A stretch of 64,000 nt of DNA from Cervus elaphus (taxonomy: Eukaryota; Chordata; Mammalia; Artiodactyla; Cervidae), in assembly GCF_910594005.1 (NCBI RefSeq), contig NC_057824.1, positions 24,703,314-24,767,313 on the forward strand, written 5' to 3'. This document shows positions 13,001-25,000 of this stretch, piece by piece (the first letter of the stretch is position 1; each line of letters begins with the position of its first letter). The notes under the pieces were generated by a model. It had not been told where the DNA came from. It was given only the letters and a program-made list of their open reading frames with translations, and ran no database searches. The translations under genes were made by a program, and so were the position numbers.

Positions 13001-16000
13001 TGGGGGAAGAGAGGGAAATACATATTTTAAAAGGGATGGTGCAGGTTAAATTCTCATCCTCTATCATAAGAAATACATGGAGAATAAAAATGCCTGAGAG
13101 AAAAATCAAGAAGTAAGTGTGATTAAAAGATGGAGGGTCTGATAAGAAATCGTAAAAAGAATTTACAGTGCTTGCCATTTCAAGCAAAATTTGGGATAGG
13201 AAGACATGTAGCAGAAAATTACTGTGTTTGTTGTAACTTTTAAAACTTTAAAAAAATTTTCAAGTACATACATGAATTCAGAGACTATGATAAGATTCCC
13301 ATGTAACGTTCACCCACCTTCAACAATTTCCATGTCATAGTCGAATTCACTTTTCAAACTATGTATTTCTTCAATAAAAAAATAAAAATTAATTCAAAGA
13401 TAAACTATGGTACATCCATCTTTATAAATGGGAGACAGTGTTCCAAGGAGATGAAATAGCAAGTGCAAAGGCCCTGAGGTACGTCTGGGGAACAGAAAAG
13501 AGGCCAGTAGGGTTGCAGGATGATGGGCACTGGGGAAAGTAGGGTGAGATGAGGTTGGAGAAGTAGGCAAGGCCCTGTAATGTAGAGCTCTGTTGGTAAG
13601 GGTAAGAAATCAGGATGTGTTTGTGTGTTTCCTGTAACACATTAAAGGCCTGAGCCTTGAGATAGCCAGGCAGACAGCAGGGAAGGGTGCTGCAGACGGT
13701 GGGCAGGACTTGCATGAAGGCCACGAGCCAAGGACGCTGCACAGATGTCACTCACCTTCCCACCTCCACAGGGCGGCCCGGGACGTGTCCTTCCACTGCA
13801 GGCCCGCCACGAAGGGCAGCCGCCCGTTGTACTGCACCTTCAGGTGTGCGCTGGTCTCCACGTGGGGGTGGCGGAGGCTCAGGTGATGCAGGTGCATTCG
13901 GTAATCCACCTGCTTCTCCGGCACCTGCAGCACAAACTGGAGACCCACACCCACGATGCTCACCGGATCCGGAGCTAACCACGATGCTGCTTCCAGCCTA
14001 CAACATTCCACTGGCTCTCCACTGCAGCCTGAGCCCGCTGGCTACCAGGAACTGCCCCAGCCCACGCCCAGAAGAAACCCTGCACCCATCAGCAGTCACT
14101 CCCCATTGCCTCCTTCCCATCCACTCCAGAAACCTACTTTCTGTTTCTATTAATCTACCTCTTCTGGATATGTCTTACAAATAGAATCATATAGTATGTG
14201 GCCTTTGGTGTCAGCCTTCTTTAACATAGCATGATGCTTTCAAGGTTCATCCACGTTGTAGCATGTATCAGAATTTCATTTCTTTCTTTTTAAATTCTAT
14301 TTATTTTAATTGGAGGATAATTACTTTACAATGTTGTGTTGGTTTGTCGTACATCAACATGAATCAACCATAGATATACATATATCTCCTCTCCCTTGAA
14401 ACTTCTTCCCACCTCCAGATCCATCCCACCCCAGAACTTCATTCTTAGTACTGAATAATATTCTATTGTATGGATAAATACATTTTATTTGTCAACTTAT
14501 TCATTGATGAACATTTGGGTTGTTTCTACTTTGGGGTTATAATGAATAAAGCTGCTATAAAGGTTCATGTCCAAGCTTTGTGTGGACATAAGTTTTCAAT
14601 TCTCCTGAGTACCTAGGAGTAGGATTATTTGGTCATACGGTAATTCCGTGCTTAATATTTTAAAGAAACATAAAACTTTTTTCTAAACAATCACACTATT
14701 TTATGATGCCACCAATATGAGTCCTAATTTCCCTGTATCCTCATGAACACTTGTTAGTTTCTTTCTTTTTTCATTTCAGCTATTCTAGTGGTGGGCTTCC
14801 CAGGTAATGCTAGTGGTAAAAGAATCCAGCTGCCAATGCAGAAGACTCAAGAGACGTGGATTTGATGCCTGGGTCGAGAAGATCCCTGGAGTAGGAAACA
14901 GCAACCCACTCCAGTATTCTTGCCCAGAAAATTCCATGGACAGAGGAGCTACACTCCGTGGGGCTAAAAAGAGTCAGACACAACTGAGCAACTGAGTACC
15001 GCCTGCTAGTGGTAGCATCTCACTGTGGTTTTTATTTAAATTTCTCTAATGACTAATTAGCTTAAGCAACTTTTCACATATCTATTGGCCACTTGTGTAC
15101 CTTCTTTGGAGAAATATCTACTCAAATCCTTTGTCATTTTCATGTTGAGTTGTAAGTGTTCTTTATATATTCTGGATACAAATCCTCTATCAGATATATG
15201 ATTTGCAGATGTTTTCTTCCGTTCTGTTGGTTGTGACTTCACTTTCGTGATGATGTCCTTTGAAAACAAATTTGGGTTTTTTTGTTATTTTTTAAATTTT
15301 TATTTACTCATTTTTGACTGCACTGGGTCTTCATTATAGCATGTGGGCCTCTCTAGTTGTGGCATGAGGGTTTGGTTGCCCTGTGGCAAATGGGATCTTA
15401 TTTCCCTGATCAGGGATTGAACCCCCTTCCCCTGCATTGGAAGGTGGATTCTTAACCACTGGACCTTCAAGGAAGTGCCAGGTTTTTAAGTTTGATGAAA
15501 TCCAGTGTATTTTTGTTGCTATACTTTCCAGTGTCATATCTCAGAAACCCAAGGTCATAAAGATTTCCTTGTATGTTTTCTTCTAAGAGTTTCGTGTTTC
15601 TTAAATTTAGGCCTATAGCTTATTTTGAGTAAGTTTTTATATATGATATGAATTGTCCAAATTCATATTCTTAAACAAGAATATTCAGTTGTCCCACATC
15701 ATTTGTTGAAAAGATTGTTCTTTCCCTTCTACAATTACCTTGGCACCCTTGTTGAAGATCAACTGACTGTAAGTACTTATTTTTGAATTCCGGGTTCTAT
15801 TCTGTTGGTCTGTATGTCTATCCTTATGCCACTACCATATTATTATTAATTACTATAACTTTGTAGTTAAGTTTTGAAATTGGGAAGAGTGAATCCTTCA
15901 AGTTTGTTCTTTTTCAAGACTGTCTTACCTACCCTGGGTCCCTTGAAGTTACATATGAATTTTAGGATCAGCTATCAAAAAGACAGTGCAGATTTTGATA

Positions 16001-19000
16001 GGGAGAGATAGAGATTGTTGAATCTGCAGATCAATTTAGGAAGTCTTGTAAACTTCACATTAAATATTCCAATTCAAGTACATGAGATACCCTCCCACTT
16101 ATTTGGGTTTTCTTTAGTTTCTTTTTTTTTTAAATTTATTTAATTGGAGGCTAATTACTTTACAATATTGTGGTAGTTCTTGCCATATATTCACATGAAT
16201 CAGCCATGGGTGTACATGTGTTCCCCATCCTGACCCCCCCTCACCTTTCTCCCTCTTTCTTTAGTTTCTTTCAACAATGTTTTGTAGTTTTTGAGAGTAT
16301 TCATTTTATATTCTTTTGTTAAATTTACTCCTAAGTATTATTCTTTTTATGCTAGTGTAAATGAAATTATTTTAATCTCTTTTTCAGGTTTTTCATTGCT
16401 AGTGTAGAGAAATACAGCTAATTTTTGTATATTAATTCTGTATCCTGCAACTTTGATGAACTCATTTATGAGCTCTAATAGTTTTTTGTTTTTTTTGGTG
16501 AGTTCATTCAGTTCATTCACTCAGTTGTGTCCGACTCTGTGCGAGCCCATGAACTGCAGCACACCAGGCTTCCCTGTCCATCACCAACTCCCAGAGCTTA
16601 CTCAAACTCAGGTCCAGGGAGTCAGTGACTCCATCCAACCATCCCATCCTCTGTCATCCCCTTCTCCTCCCGCCTTCAATCTTTCCCAGCATCAGGGTCT
16701 TTTCTAGTGAGTCAGTTCTTCGCATCAGGTGACCAAAGTATTGGAGTTTCAGCTTCAGCATCAATCCTTCCAATGAATATTCAGGACTGATCTCCTTTAG
16801 GATAGACTGATTTGATCTCCTTGCAGTCAAAGGGACTCCCAAGAGTCTTCTCCAATACCACTGTTCAAAAGCATCAATTCTTCTGCACTCAGCTTTCTTT
16901 GTAGTCCAACTCTCACATCCATACATGACCACTGGAAAAACCACAGCTTTGACTAGATGGACCTTTGTTGGCAAAGTAATGTCTCTGCTTTTTAATATGC
17001 TGTCTAGGTTGATCATAGCTTTCTTTCCAAGAAGCAAGCAACTTTTAATTTCATGGCTGCAGTCACCATCTGCAGTGATTTTGAAGTCCCCCCAAAATAA
17101 AGTCTGTCACTGTTTCCATTATTTCCCCATCTATTTGCCATGAAGTGAGGGGACCGGATGCCATGATCTTAGTTTTCTGAATGCTGAGTTTTAAGCCAAC
17201 TTTTTCACTCTCCTCTTTCACTTTCATCAAGAGGCTCTTTAGTTCTTCTTTGCCTTCTGCCATAATGGTGGTGTCATCTGCATATCTGAAGTTGTTGGTA
17301 TTTCTCCCGGCAATCAATTCCAGCTTGTGCTTCATCCAGCCCAGCATTTCACATGATGTACTCAGCATAAAAGTTAAATAAGCAGGGTGACAATATGCAG
17401 CCTTGACGTACTCCTTTCCCTATCTGAAACCAGTTTGTTGTTCCATGTCCAGTCCTAACTGTTGCTTCTTGACCAGCATACAGATTTCTCAGGAGGCAGG
17501 TCAGGTGGTCTGGTATTCTCTCTTTAAGAATTTTCCACAGTTTGTTGTGATCCACACAGTCAAAGGCTTTGGCATAATCAATAAAGCAGAAATAGATGGT
17601 TTTCTGGAACTCTTTTTGCTTTTTCTATGATCCAATGGAGTTGGCAATTTGATCTCTGGTGTCCTCTGCCTTTTCTAAATCCAACTTGAACATCTGGAAA
17701 TTCACGGTTCACGTACTGTTGAAGCCTGGCTTGGAGAATTTTGAGCATTACTTTACTAGTGTGTGAGATGAGTGCAATTGTGCAGTGGTTTGAACATTCT
17801 TTGACATTGCCTTTCTTTGGGATTGGAATGAAAGTTGACCCTTTCCAGTCCTGTGGCCACTACTGAGTTTTCCAAATTTGCTGGCATAATTGAGTGCAGC
17901 ACTTTCACAGCATCATCTTTTAGGATTTGAAATAGCTCAACTGGAACTCCATCACCTCCACTAGCTTTGTTGATCGTGATGCTTCCTAAAGACCACTTGG
18001 CTTCACATTCCAAGATGTCTGGCTCTAGGTGAGTGATCACACAATCGTGATTATCTGGGTTGTGAAGATCTTTTTTGTACAGTTCTTCTGTGTATTCTTG
18101 CCACCTCTTTTTAATATCTTCTGCTTCTGTTAGGTCCATACCATTTCTGTCTTTTATTGTGCCCATCTTTGCATGAAATGTTCCTTTGGTATCTCTAATT
18201 TTCTTGAAGAAATCTCGTCTTTCCCATTCTTTTGGTTTCCTCTATTTCTTTGCATTGATCACTGAGGAAGGTGAGTTCATTAGAGTCTTCTATTAATATA
18301 TACAAGATTGGGCTTCCCAGGAGGTGCTAGTGATAAAGAATCCGCCTGCCAATGCAGAAGACACAAGAGACATGGGCTCGATCCCTGGATAGGGAAGATC
18401 CCCTGGAGAAGGAAGTGGCAACCCACTCTAGTATTCTTGCCTGGAAAATTCCATGGGCAGAGGAGCCTGGTGGGCTACAGTCCACAGGGTTGCAGAGTCA
18501 GGCATTACTGAGCAACTGACTACAACACATATACAAGATCATGTCATCTGTAAATAGAAATAATTTTACTTATTTTCCAATCTAAATGCCTTTTCTTTAC
18601 TCCTTTTTTCTTTTCTATTTCTTCTTTGCCTAAATGTCCTAGCTAGAACCTCCAGTATAATGTTAAATAGAAGTGGTGAAAAGCAGACGTCTTATCCTTT
18701 CCCTGATCTTAGGGGGAAAGCATTTAGCCTCTCACCATAAAGTATGACGTTAGCTGTGGGTTTGTCACAAGTGGCCTTTATCAGGTTGAGGAAGTGCCTT
18801 TCCACTGCTAGACTGCTGGGGTGTTGTGCCAGATACTTTTCTGCATCTTTTGAAATGACCATGTGGCTTTTGTCCTTCATTCTATAAATATGATATATTA
18901 CATTGATGGATATTCAAATGTCAAACCAATCTTGCATTCCTGGGATAAATCTTACTTGGTCATATTGTGTAATTCTTTTTATAGATTGCTCAGTGGAGTT

Positions 19001-22000
19001 TGGGTAGTGTTTTCTTGAGGATTTTGCATCTGTATTTATAAGAGATAATGGTCTCTAGTTTTTCTTATGATGTTTTTGTCTCATTTGGGCATCAGAATAA
19101 TACTGGTTGCATAGAATGAACTGGGAAGTGTTTTCTCTTGACTGATCATTTAGTCAATTATTTTATAGTAAATTATACATAATAATTTATTATTTATTAT
19201 AAATTAAGTTATAAATTAAATTATAAATTTAAATTATAAATTATTTATTATATTATGTGGCACAATCCGGTCATCAAGAGGTGAAAAGCCTGAGGCAGAC
19301 TGGACTTTGAAACCCAGTTCTGCCATAACGTAGCTGAGAGACCTCAAACAAGTCTGTTTACACCATTTCTCTTCTATAAAGTGAGAACAGATGATACTTG
19401 CCACACAAGGATTAAATGAGATAATACAAACAAAGCACCGGACACATGGTCTGGTGATACTTTATGACTCATCACTGACCACTCTGCCTTTCCCTCTTCT
19501 ACTCACTGTCAGCTTCCTAAAGATTATCTTACTGATTCTCGTCTCCCCAGAACATAACATGGCATCTGCCACACTTTTGAAGGCTTGCAGAAATGTTGCC
19601 ACAAATCTCTTAATCACTTCACTAAAACCCTGGGGGCCAGATGTTTTCCAGAAATAAGAAACTTTCCAATTTAGAACATTAATATGATGTATAAACTGCA
19701 ATTATATATTGAACTCCTACCAACCAAAAGCCAACTATACTAATTTTTTCCAAATGTCAAACAATATGAAAAATCAGTTCACAGAAAGGGTAATGCAATG
19801 GTAGAATAAATACACAAAACAGCGTCTCTCAGCCTTAAGTCATCAGGAAATGCAAATTCAAACAACGTGATACCATTTCCACCCATGTCAGCAATATTTT
19901 TCAAGTGCAAAAGTACTGGGGAGAATATGGAAATTGCTCCTGTTGGACACGGCTGGGAGGCAGGTGGTGGGTCTAGACATTCTGGAGGGCAAATTGACAT
20001 AAAGTCAGCAAATGAAAAATGCCCAAATTTCCAGAAATTCTACCTTGTGACATTGCCCCAGAGACCCCCCCTGACACAGGTGCCCAGGGAGGCAAGCCCA
20101 AAGATGTTCAGGAATGCACTCTTAGAAACCACCAAGAGGGAAACAGCCTAATCAACTGCAGGACAGAGCATATGCAACAGGAGGCAGGCATTTTAAAAAG
20201 ATAGAGTAGGCTTCTATAAGACAACAAGGGGCGTTCTCGAAGATCCATTGCTAAAGGAAGCACAGCATGACGTCCCAAACAAAACTAAGTGCGTGTGACA
20301 GGTCCACGGAGCAAATATATAGGAAAAGGTCTGCTTTCCAGTGATGCAGACCATAATTACAGCTTTCTCCAGGCAGCTGAGGAGGGGAGCAGGAATAGGG
20401 ATGATAACTCTGAAAGGGAATTTGAGCCTTATTTTAAATGTTATATTTTTTCACAAGAATTTATTCATGGAGTATTGGTATCATTTAAAATCAGCTTAAT
20501 ACTTAGGAATGAAGTTAAGCGAGGGGCACTGAAAACTACAAAACTGCTGAAAGAAATTAGAAAAGACAAATAAATGGAAAGGCAACCTCTGTTTGTAGAC
20601 TGGAAGACTGAATATTGCTAAGATTCAATACTACCCAAACAATCTATAGACTTAATGCAATCCTTATCAAAATCTCAATGGTATTTTTTTTGGTAGAAAT
20701 AGAAAAGTCCATCTTAAAATCCATATTGAATCTCAAGGGAACTCCAAATAACCAAAACAATTTTGAAAAAGAAGAACACAATGGGAGGTCTCACGAAGCT
20801 ACAGCAATCAAAACAGCATTTTGTGACCTAAAAGACAGACAAACAGCCCAATGGACTACAATAGATTGCCCAGAAATAAACTCACACATTTATGGTTGGG
20901 GGAAAGGACAAGCTTTTCAACAAATGGTGCTGGAAAAACTGGGTATTCAATGCAAAAGAAAGAAGTTGGACCCTTATCTTATGCCATATACAGAGTTTAA
21001 CTCAAAATGGATCAAAGACCTAACTATAAAACTCTTAGAAGAAAACATGTGATTGAAAAGCTTCATGAGACTGGATTTGGCAATTGATTTATTGAACATG
21101 ACACCTAAAACACAGGCAACAAATGTAAAAATAAACATGTTTAACTACATAAAAATTAAACCCTTTTGTGCAACAAAGATCACTATTCATAGAGTAAAAA
21201 GGCAACCCATGGAATGAGAGAAAATATTTGTAAATCATACATCTGATGAGGGTTTAATATCTAGGATACATTAAGAACTACAGCAAGAACAACAAAAAAA
21301 TCAAAAAAACAACCTGATTCAAAAGGACTAAAGGATTTGAAAAGACATTTCTCTAAAGATGATAATTAAACAGCTAATAAGCACATGAAAAGATGCTCAA
21401 CATCATCAATCACTAGGGAAATGCAAATCTAAACTATGAGATCCTCATACCCATTAAGATGACTACTGTTTAAAAAAAATCAAAACCCAGAAAGAAGTGT
21501 TGGTGAGGATGTGGAGGAACTGGAACCCTTGTACACAGATGGTAGGGTGTCAGGGAATGTTTGATGGGAGGATTCCTACGTGCTGTCTCTCATGAGTCCT
21601 CTGTCCCTCTTCAAGCAGAACACCACGCTGCTCCCAGGGACTGAGGTCATTGTGTGAGGCAGGCTTGGGTCTCCTTTCGTAAACATTCTCTTTAGGACAA
21701 AACTGCTTAGTCTTGTACCCCTTTCTTGAGATATGGATTGTCTCCTGACCTTGTGACTAACATTACCCCTTGTTCCCTTGGTAACGGTTGCTGTATGTTT
21801 GGTTTTCTGATCTCTATCATTCCTGAAAGAAGTTTCTTGTACCACAGCCTATATATACTCATAGGAAAATCATTAAAGCACCTTTGCTCCATCAGAGCTT
21901 AGGTCCCCGGGTCTTTTTTTATCTCTCTCTCTCTCTTTCTCTCTTTTACTTTCTTATCGTCGACTCCGTACCACAGGGTTCCGGTCCATTAAAGGACCCC

Positions 22001-25000
22001 AACAGTAGGGTGGTAAAATGGTGCAACTACTAGGCAAATCAGCATGATGGCTTCTTAAATTATTAAAAAAATTAAAAATATAAAAATTATTGCATCACCC
22101 AGCAATTCTACTTCAGGGTATATACCCCCAAAGACTGGAAAGCAGGGACTCAAACAGGTATTGGAAGCCAAGTGTCCACTGATGAATGAACGGATCAGCA
22201 AAATGGGGTCCATCCATACAATGGAATTTCATTCAGACTTGTAAACCTTGAAGACATTATGCTTAGTGAAATAGGCCAGTCTCGAAAAGGCAGATACTAT
22301 AGGATCCCACTTACATGAGGTACCTAGAGTCATGAAATTCAGAGATAGGAAATAGAATGGTGGTTGCCAGGGGCTGGGGGAGGGAGGAATGGAGAGTTAC
22401 TGTTTAATGGGTCCAGAGTTTCAGTTCTACAAGATGAAAAGGATGGACTATGGTAACGGCCATGCAGCAACATGAATGTGCTTAACGCTGCTGAACTGTA
22501 CACGAAAAATGGTGAAAATGGTCAATTTCATGTTGTGTGTGTGTTAGTCACTCAGTCGTTTACAACTCTTTGTAACCCCATGGACTGTAGCCCACCAGGC
22601 TCCTCTGTCCATGGAATTCTCCAGGCAAGAATACTGGAGTGGGTTGCCGTTTTCTTCTCCAGGGCATCTTCCTGACCCAGGAATCAAACCAGGGTCTCCT
22701 GCACTGCAGGCAGATTCTTTACCATCTGGGCCACCAGAGAAGCCTTGATGTGATGTATATTTGACCACAATTAAACATTTAAAACAAACAATTGAAAAGG
22801 AAACTCAGAAAGATAACACGTGCTTTGTAAGAGCATGTTCAGAGGCTAGGCTTCCAAGTTACTCCTGATTTACCAAAAAGAGTGTACCTTCCAGGAAACC
22901 CTGCAAGTGAACCGTTTCCAAAATGCATTTCTACAGCTGGAAATCTGCATTTCCCAAGCCCCCTTGCAAACTGCCCCATGGCACACCAGCAAATGTTTAA
23001 CTTCCCCAGAGACATGGGGGCCGGAGATGCCAAAGGGAAGGTCTCTGGGCCTGAGTTTTAGCTCCTGCGTCCTTGTAACTGAGAACCTGCTGCCACGTGC
23101 ATGCTGAGCTCCAGGGACCGGCCCTGCGGGGGCGGGACTCACCTCCAGGAAGTGATTGCTCAGGGCTGGGCCCGAGTCATTCTGGAAGGTCTGGAGGATG
23201 CGGAGGCGCCTCCTGTTGCGGATGTCATCCCAGTGCTTCCCATAGCTCGCCTCCAGCTCCCAGTGCAGGTGGCCCGAGACCTCCTCATGCCGCAGCTGGA
23301 CCTGGGGACACACCCCACCGGGGAGACCGCCGAGGAAACCTTCTGAACCAGTCCTCAGTCTCCTCGCTGCCACCCATCCTGAGATGCAAGGCTTACTTAT
23401 TTGGGGAGAGAATTCTGTAATAGGTGTGGATTTTTTTTTTTTTGCACTGATTTTGATTTTGTAAAATTTTGCATTCGAATGTGATTCACTTTCATGACTA
23501 TATTTCTGGCACCCTCTATCCCGAGGTGAGAAACTAGAAGGCCCCAACCCGGGCCTTATCCATGCCCTGATAAGGAGTAGAAAGAGCCAGCCCGCCATGG
23601 GAAGATGACTCCTGATTTTCATGAGACCAAGACCTCCCCCTGCCCCACTCTCCCATAGCAGCCTCTGGTTCCCTGGACTGAATCTACAAGGATCAGGGTT
23701 CCCCACTTGGGGGCTCCTGGCATCCTTCTGCTTCCTCTTGCCTCTGAACCACAGGTTGAGGCAACACAGCCTCATCCATTCATTCAATTATTAAACATAT
23801 TTTCCCCCAGGTACCAGATAAGTGCCTCACTGGGCACTAGATAGCCGGGAAGGAAGGAGCCAGAAGCCCCACCTTTGTGGAAGCAGTAGTTCAGAGGAAG
23901 ACACAAACTGGAAACAAAGTAAATTAACCAAGAAACAGTCTTCTCCCTTTTGCTCACCCCTCATCACTCTGGTGAATTGCCAGTTTCTTAAGCCCTCCAC
24001 TTGCCCTTCAGCCCCAGGATCTTTGCACTTACTGTTCCCTCTGGCTGTAGCACACTTCCATGGGAACAGAACTACCTCATTTTTTTACTTTTCACCTTAA
24101 AATACATTTCCACCAAAGAAGTCTTCCCTGCTGCCCCGTCCAAATTAGACTCCCCTGTGTTTGATCAGTCTCTGCCCTGTTTATCATCCATGGCAGTTAC
24201 AATTCACTTGACTTGGTCCATGTCTCTTGCTCTCTGCCCCCCACCCAGCAATGGGATGACGGAGACCAGGGGCCACCCTGAGCACGGCTCTGCCCCAGGG
24301 TTGGGCATAGAGCGGGTGTTCAATCAACACCAGCTGAACAGAGGGGAGACGAGACTCAAGGTCCAATCCGTGATCCATCTCCATACATGACCTTGAGCAA
24401 CTGACCTCTCTGAGGATGGGTTCAGCATGCTCACCCACCATTTCCCTGACCCTGGGGGCTCTCTCCAGCCCCCGCACCCGGCCCAGGCACCCACCTTGTG
24501 ACTGAACGCTGGGATCTGCGTGCAGTGGAGCTTGTGGTTCAGCTCCAGCTTGTAGGCGGCCTCCGAGCTGCCCTCTGCCCATAGCTTCTGGCTGGTGCTG
24601 CACTCCTGGGCCAGCTGCTTTGCCTGACCTGTGCAGGCGACCCAGAGACCCCTGCCCTTCCTCTGCCAGGCAGCCCTCCATCCTCATTCTGAGCAGAGGA
24701 GCGTCTGGCACAGCCCCGCTTCAGCCAGCCCTCTGGATCTGCCTCAACTAACATCGCTTATTGGACTCTGCCAACTGCGAGGTTTTAAGAGACAGATTTA
24801 TGCCCAACCCCAACACACACAGGGCTTCCCAGGTGGCTCAGACAGTAAAGAATCTGCCTGCAATGTGGGAGACCTGGGCTCAGTCCCTGGGTCGGGAAGA
24901 TCCCCTGGAGAAGGGCATGGCAACCCACTCCAACATTCTTGCCTGGAGAATCCCCATGGAAAGAGGAGCCTGGCAGGCTATGGTTTATGGGGTCACAAAG

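Larger units (their letters stand above)
8678..13755 (-). other. Intron 20 of the LLTP gene
   Basis: 5.1 kb. Contains a MIR (9185-9290), Bov-tA copies, an L1 3' end and a split MLT1-like LTR. Stretches 8678-9180, 10760-11330 and 12560-13440 show nothing I can name. Confidence 0.65.
14215..19140 (-). mobile_element. Old L1 in reverse orientation, with nested insertions
   Basis: Antisense L1 sequence such as GTGTTCTTTATATATTCTGG, TTTGTATATTAATTCTGTAT and AGATAATGGTCTCTAGTTTT. It is broken by ruminant L1 3' ends (14283, 16112), SINEs (14794, 15288, 18309) and BovB (16499-18300). No intact frame is left. Confidence 0.8.
13925..23142 (-). other. Intron 19 of the LLTP gene
   Basis: 9.2 kb, the largest intron seen and almost wholly repeats: an antisense L1 block with nested BovB and SINEs (14215-19140), an AT-rich stretch, a MIR, and a sense L1 split by a solo LTR (20560-22525). 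No exon found; exons 19 and 20 join in phase. Confidence 0.75.

Noticed and set aside
16654..18166. Reverse transcriptase-like gene on the minus strand
   Set aside because: It is the BovB LINE, broken by frameshifts; annotated as a mobile element rather than a gene.
20615..21052. A 145-codon + strand frame
   Set aside because: L1 ORF2 C-terminal remnant, not a host gene.
22870..23787. A 305-codon open frame on the minus strand
   Set aside because: It contains exon 19 but runs through both splice sites into intron; the flanking parts have no family resemblance. Only 23143-23301 is kept.
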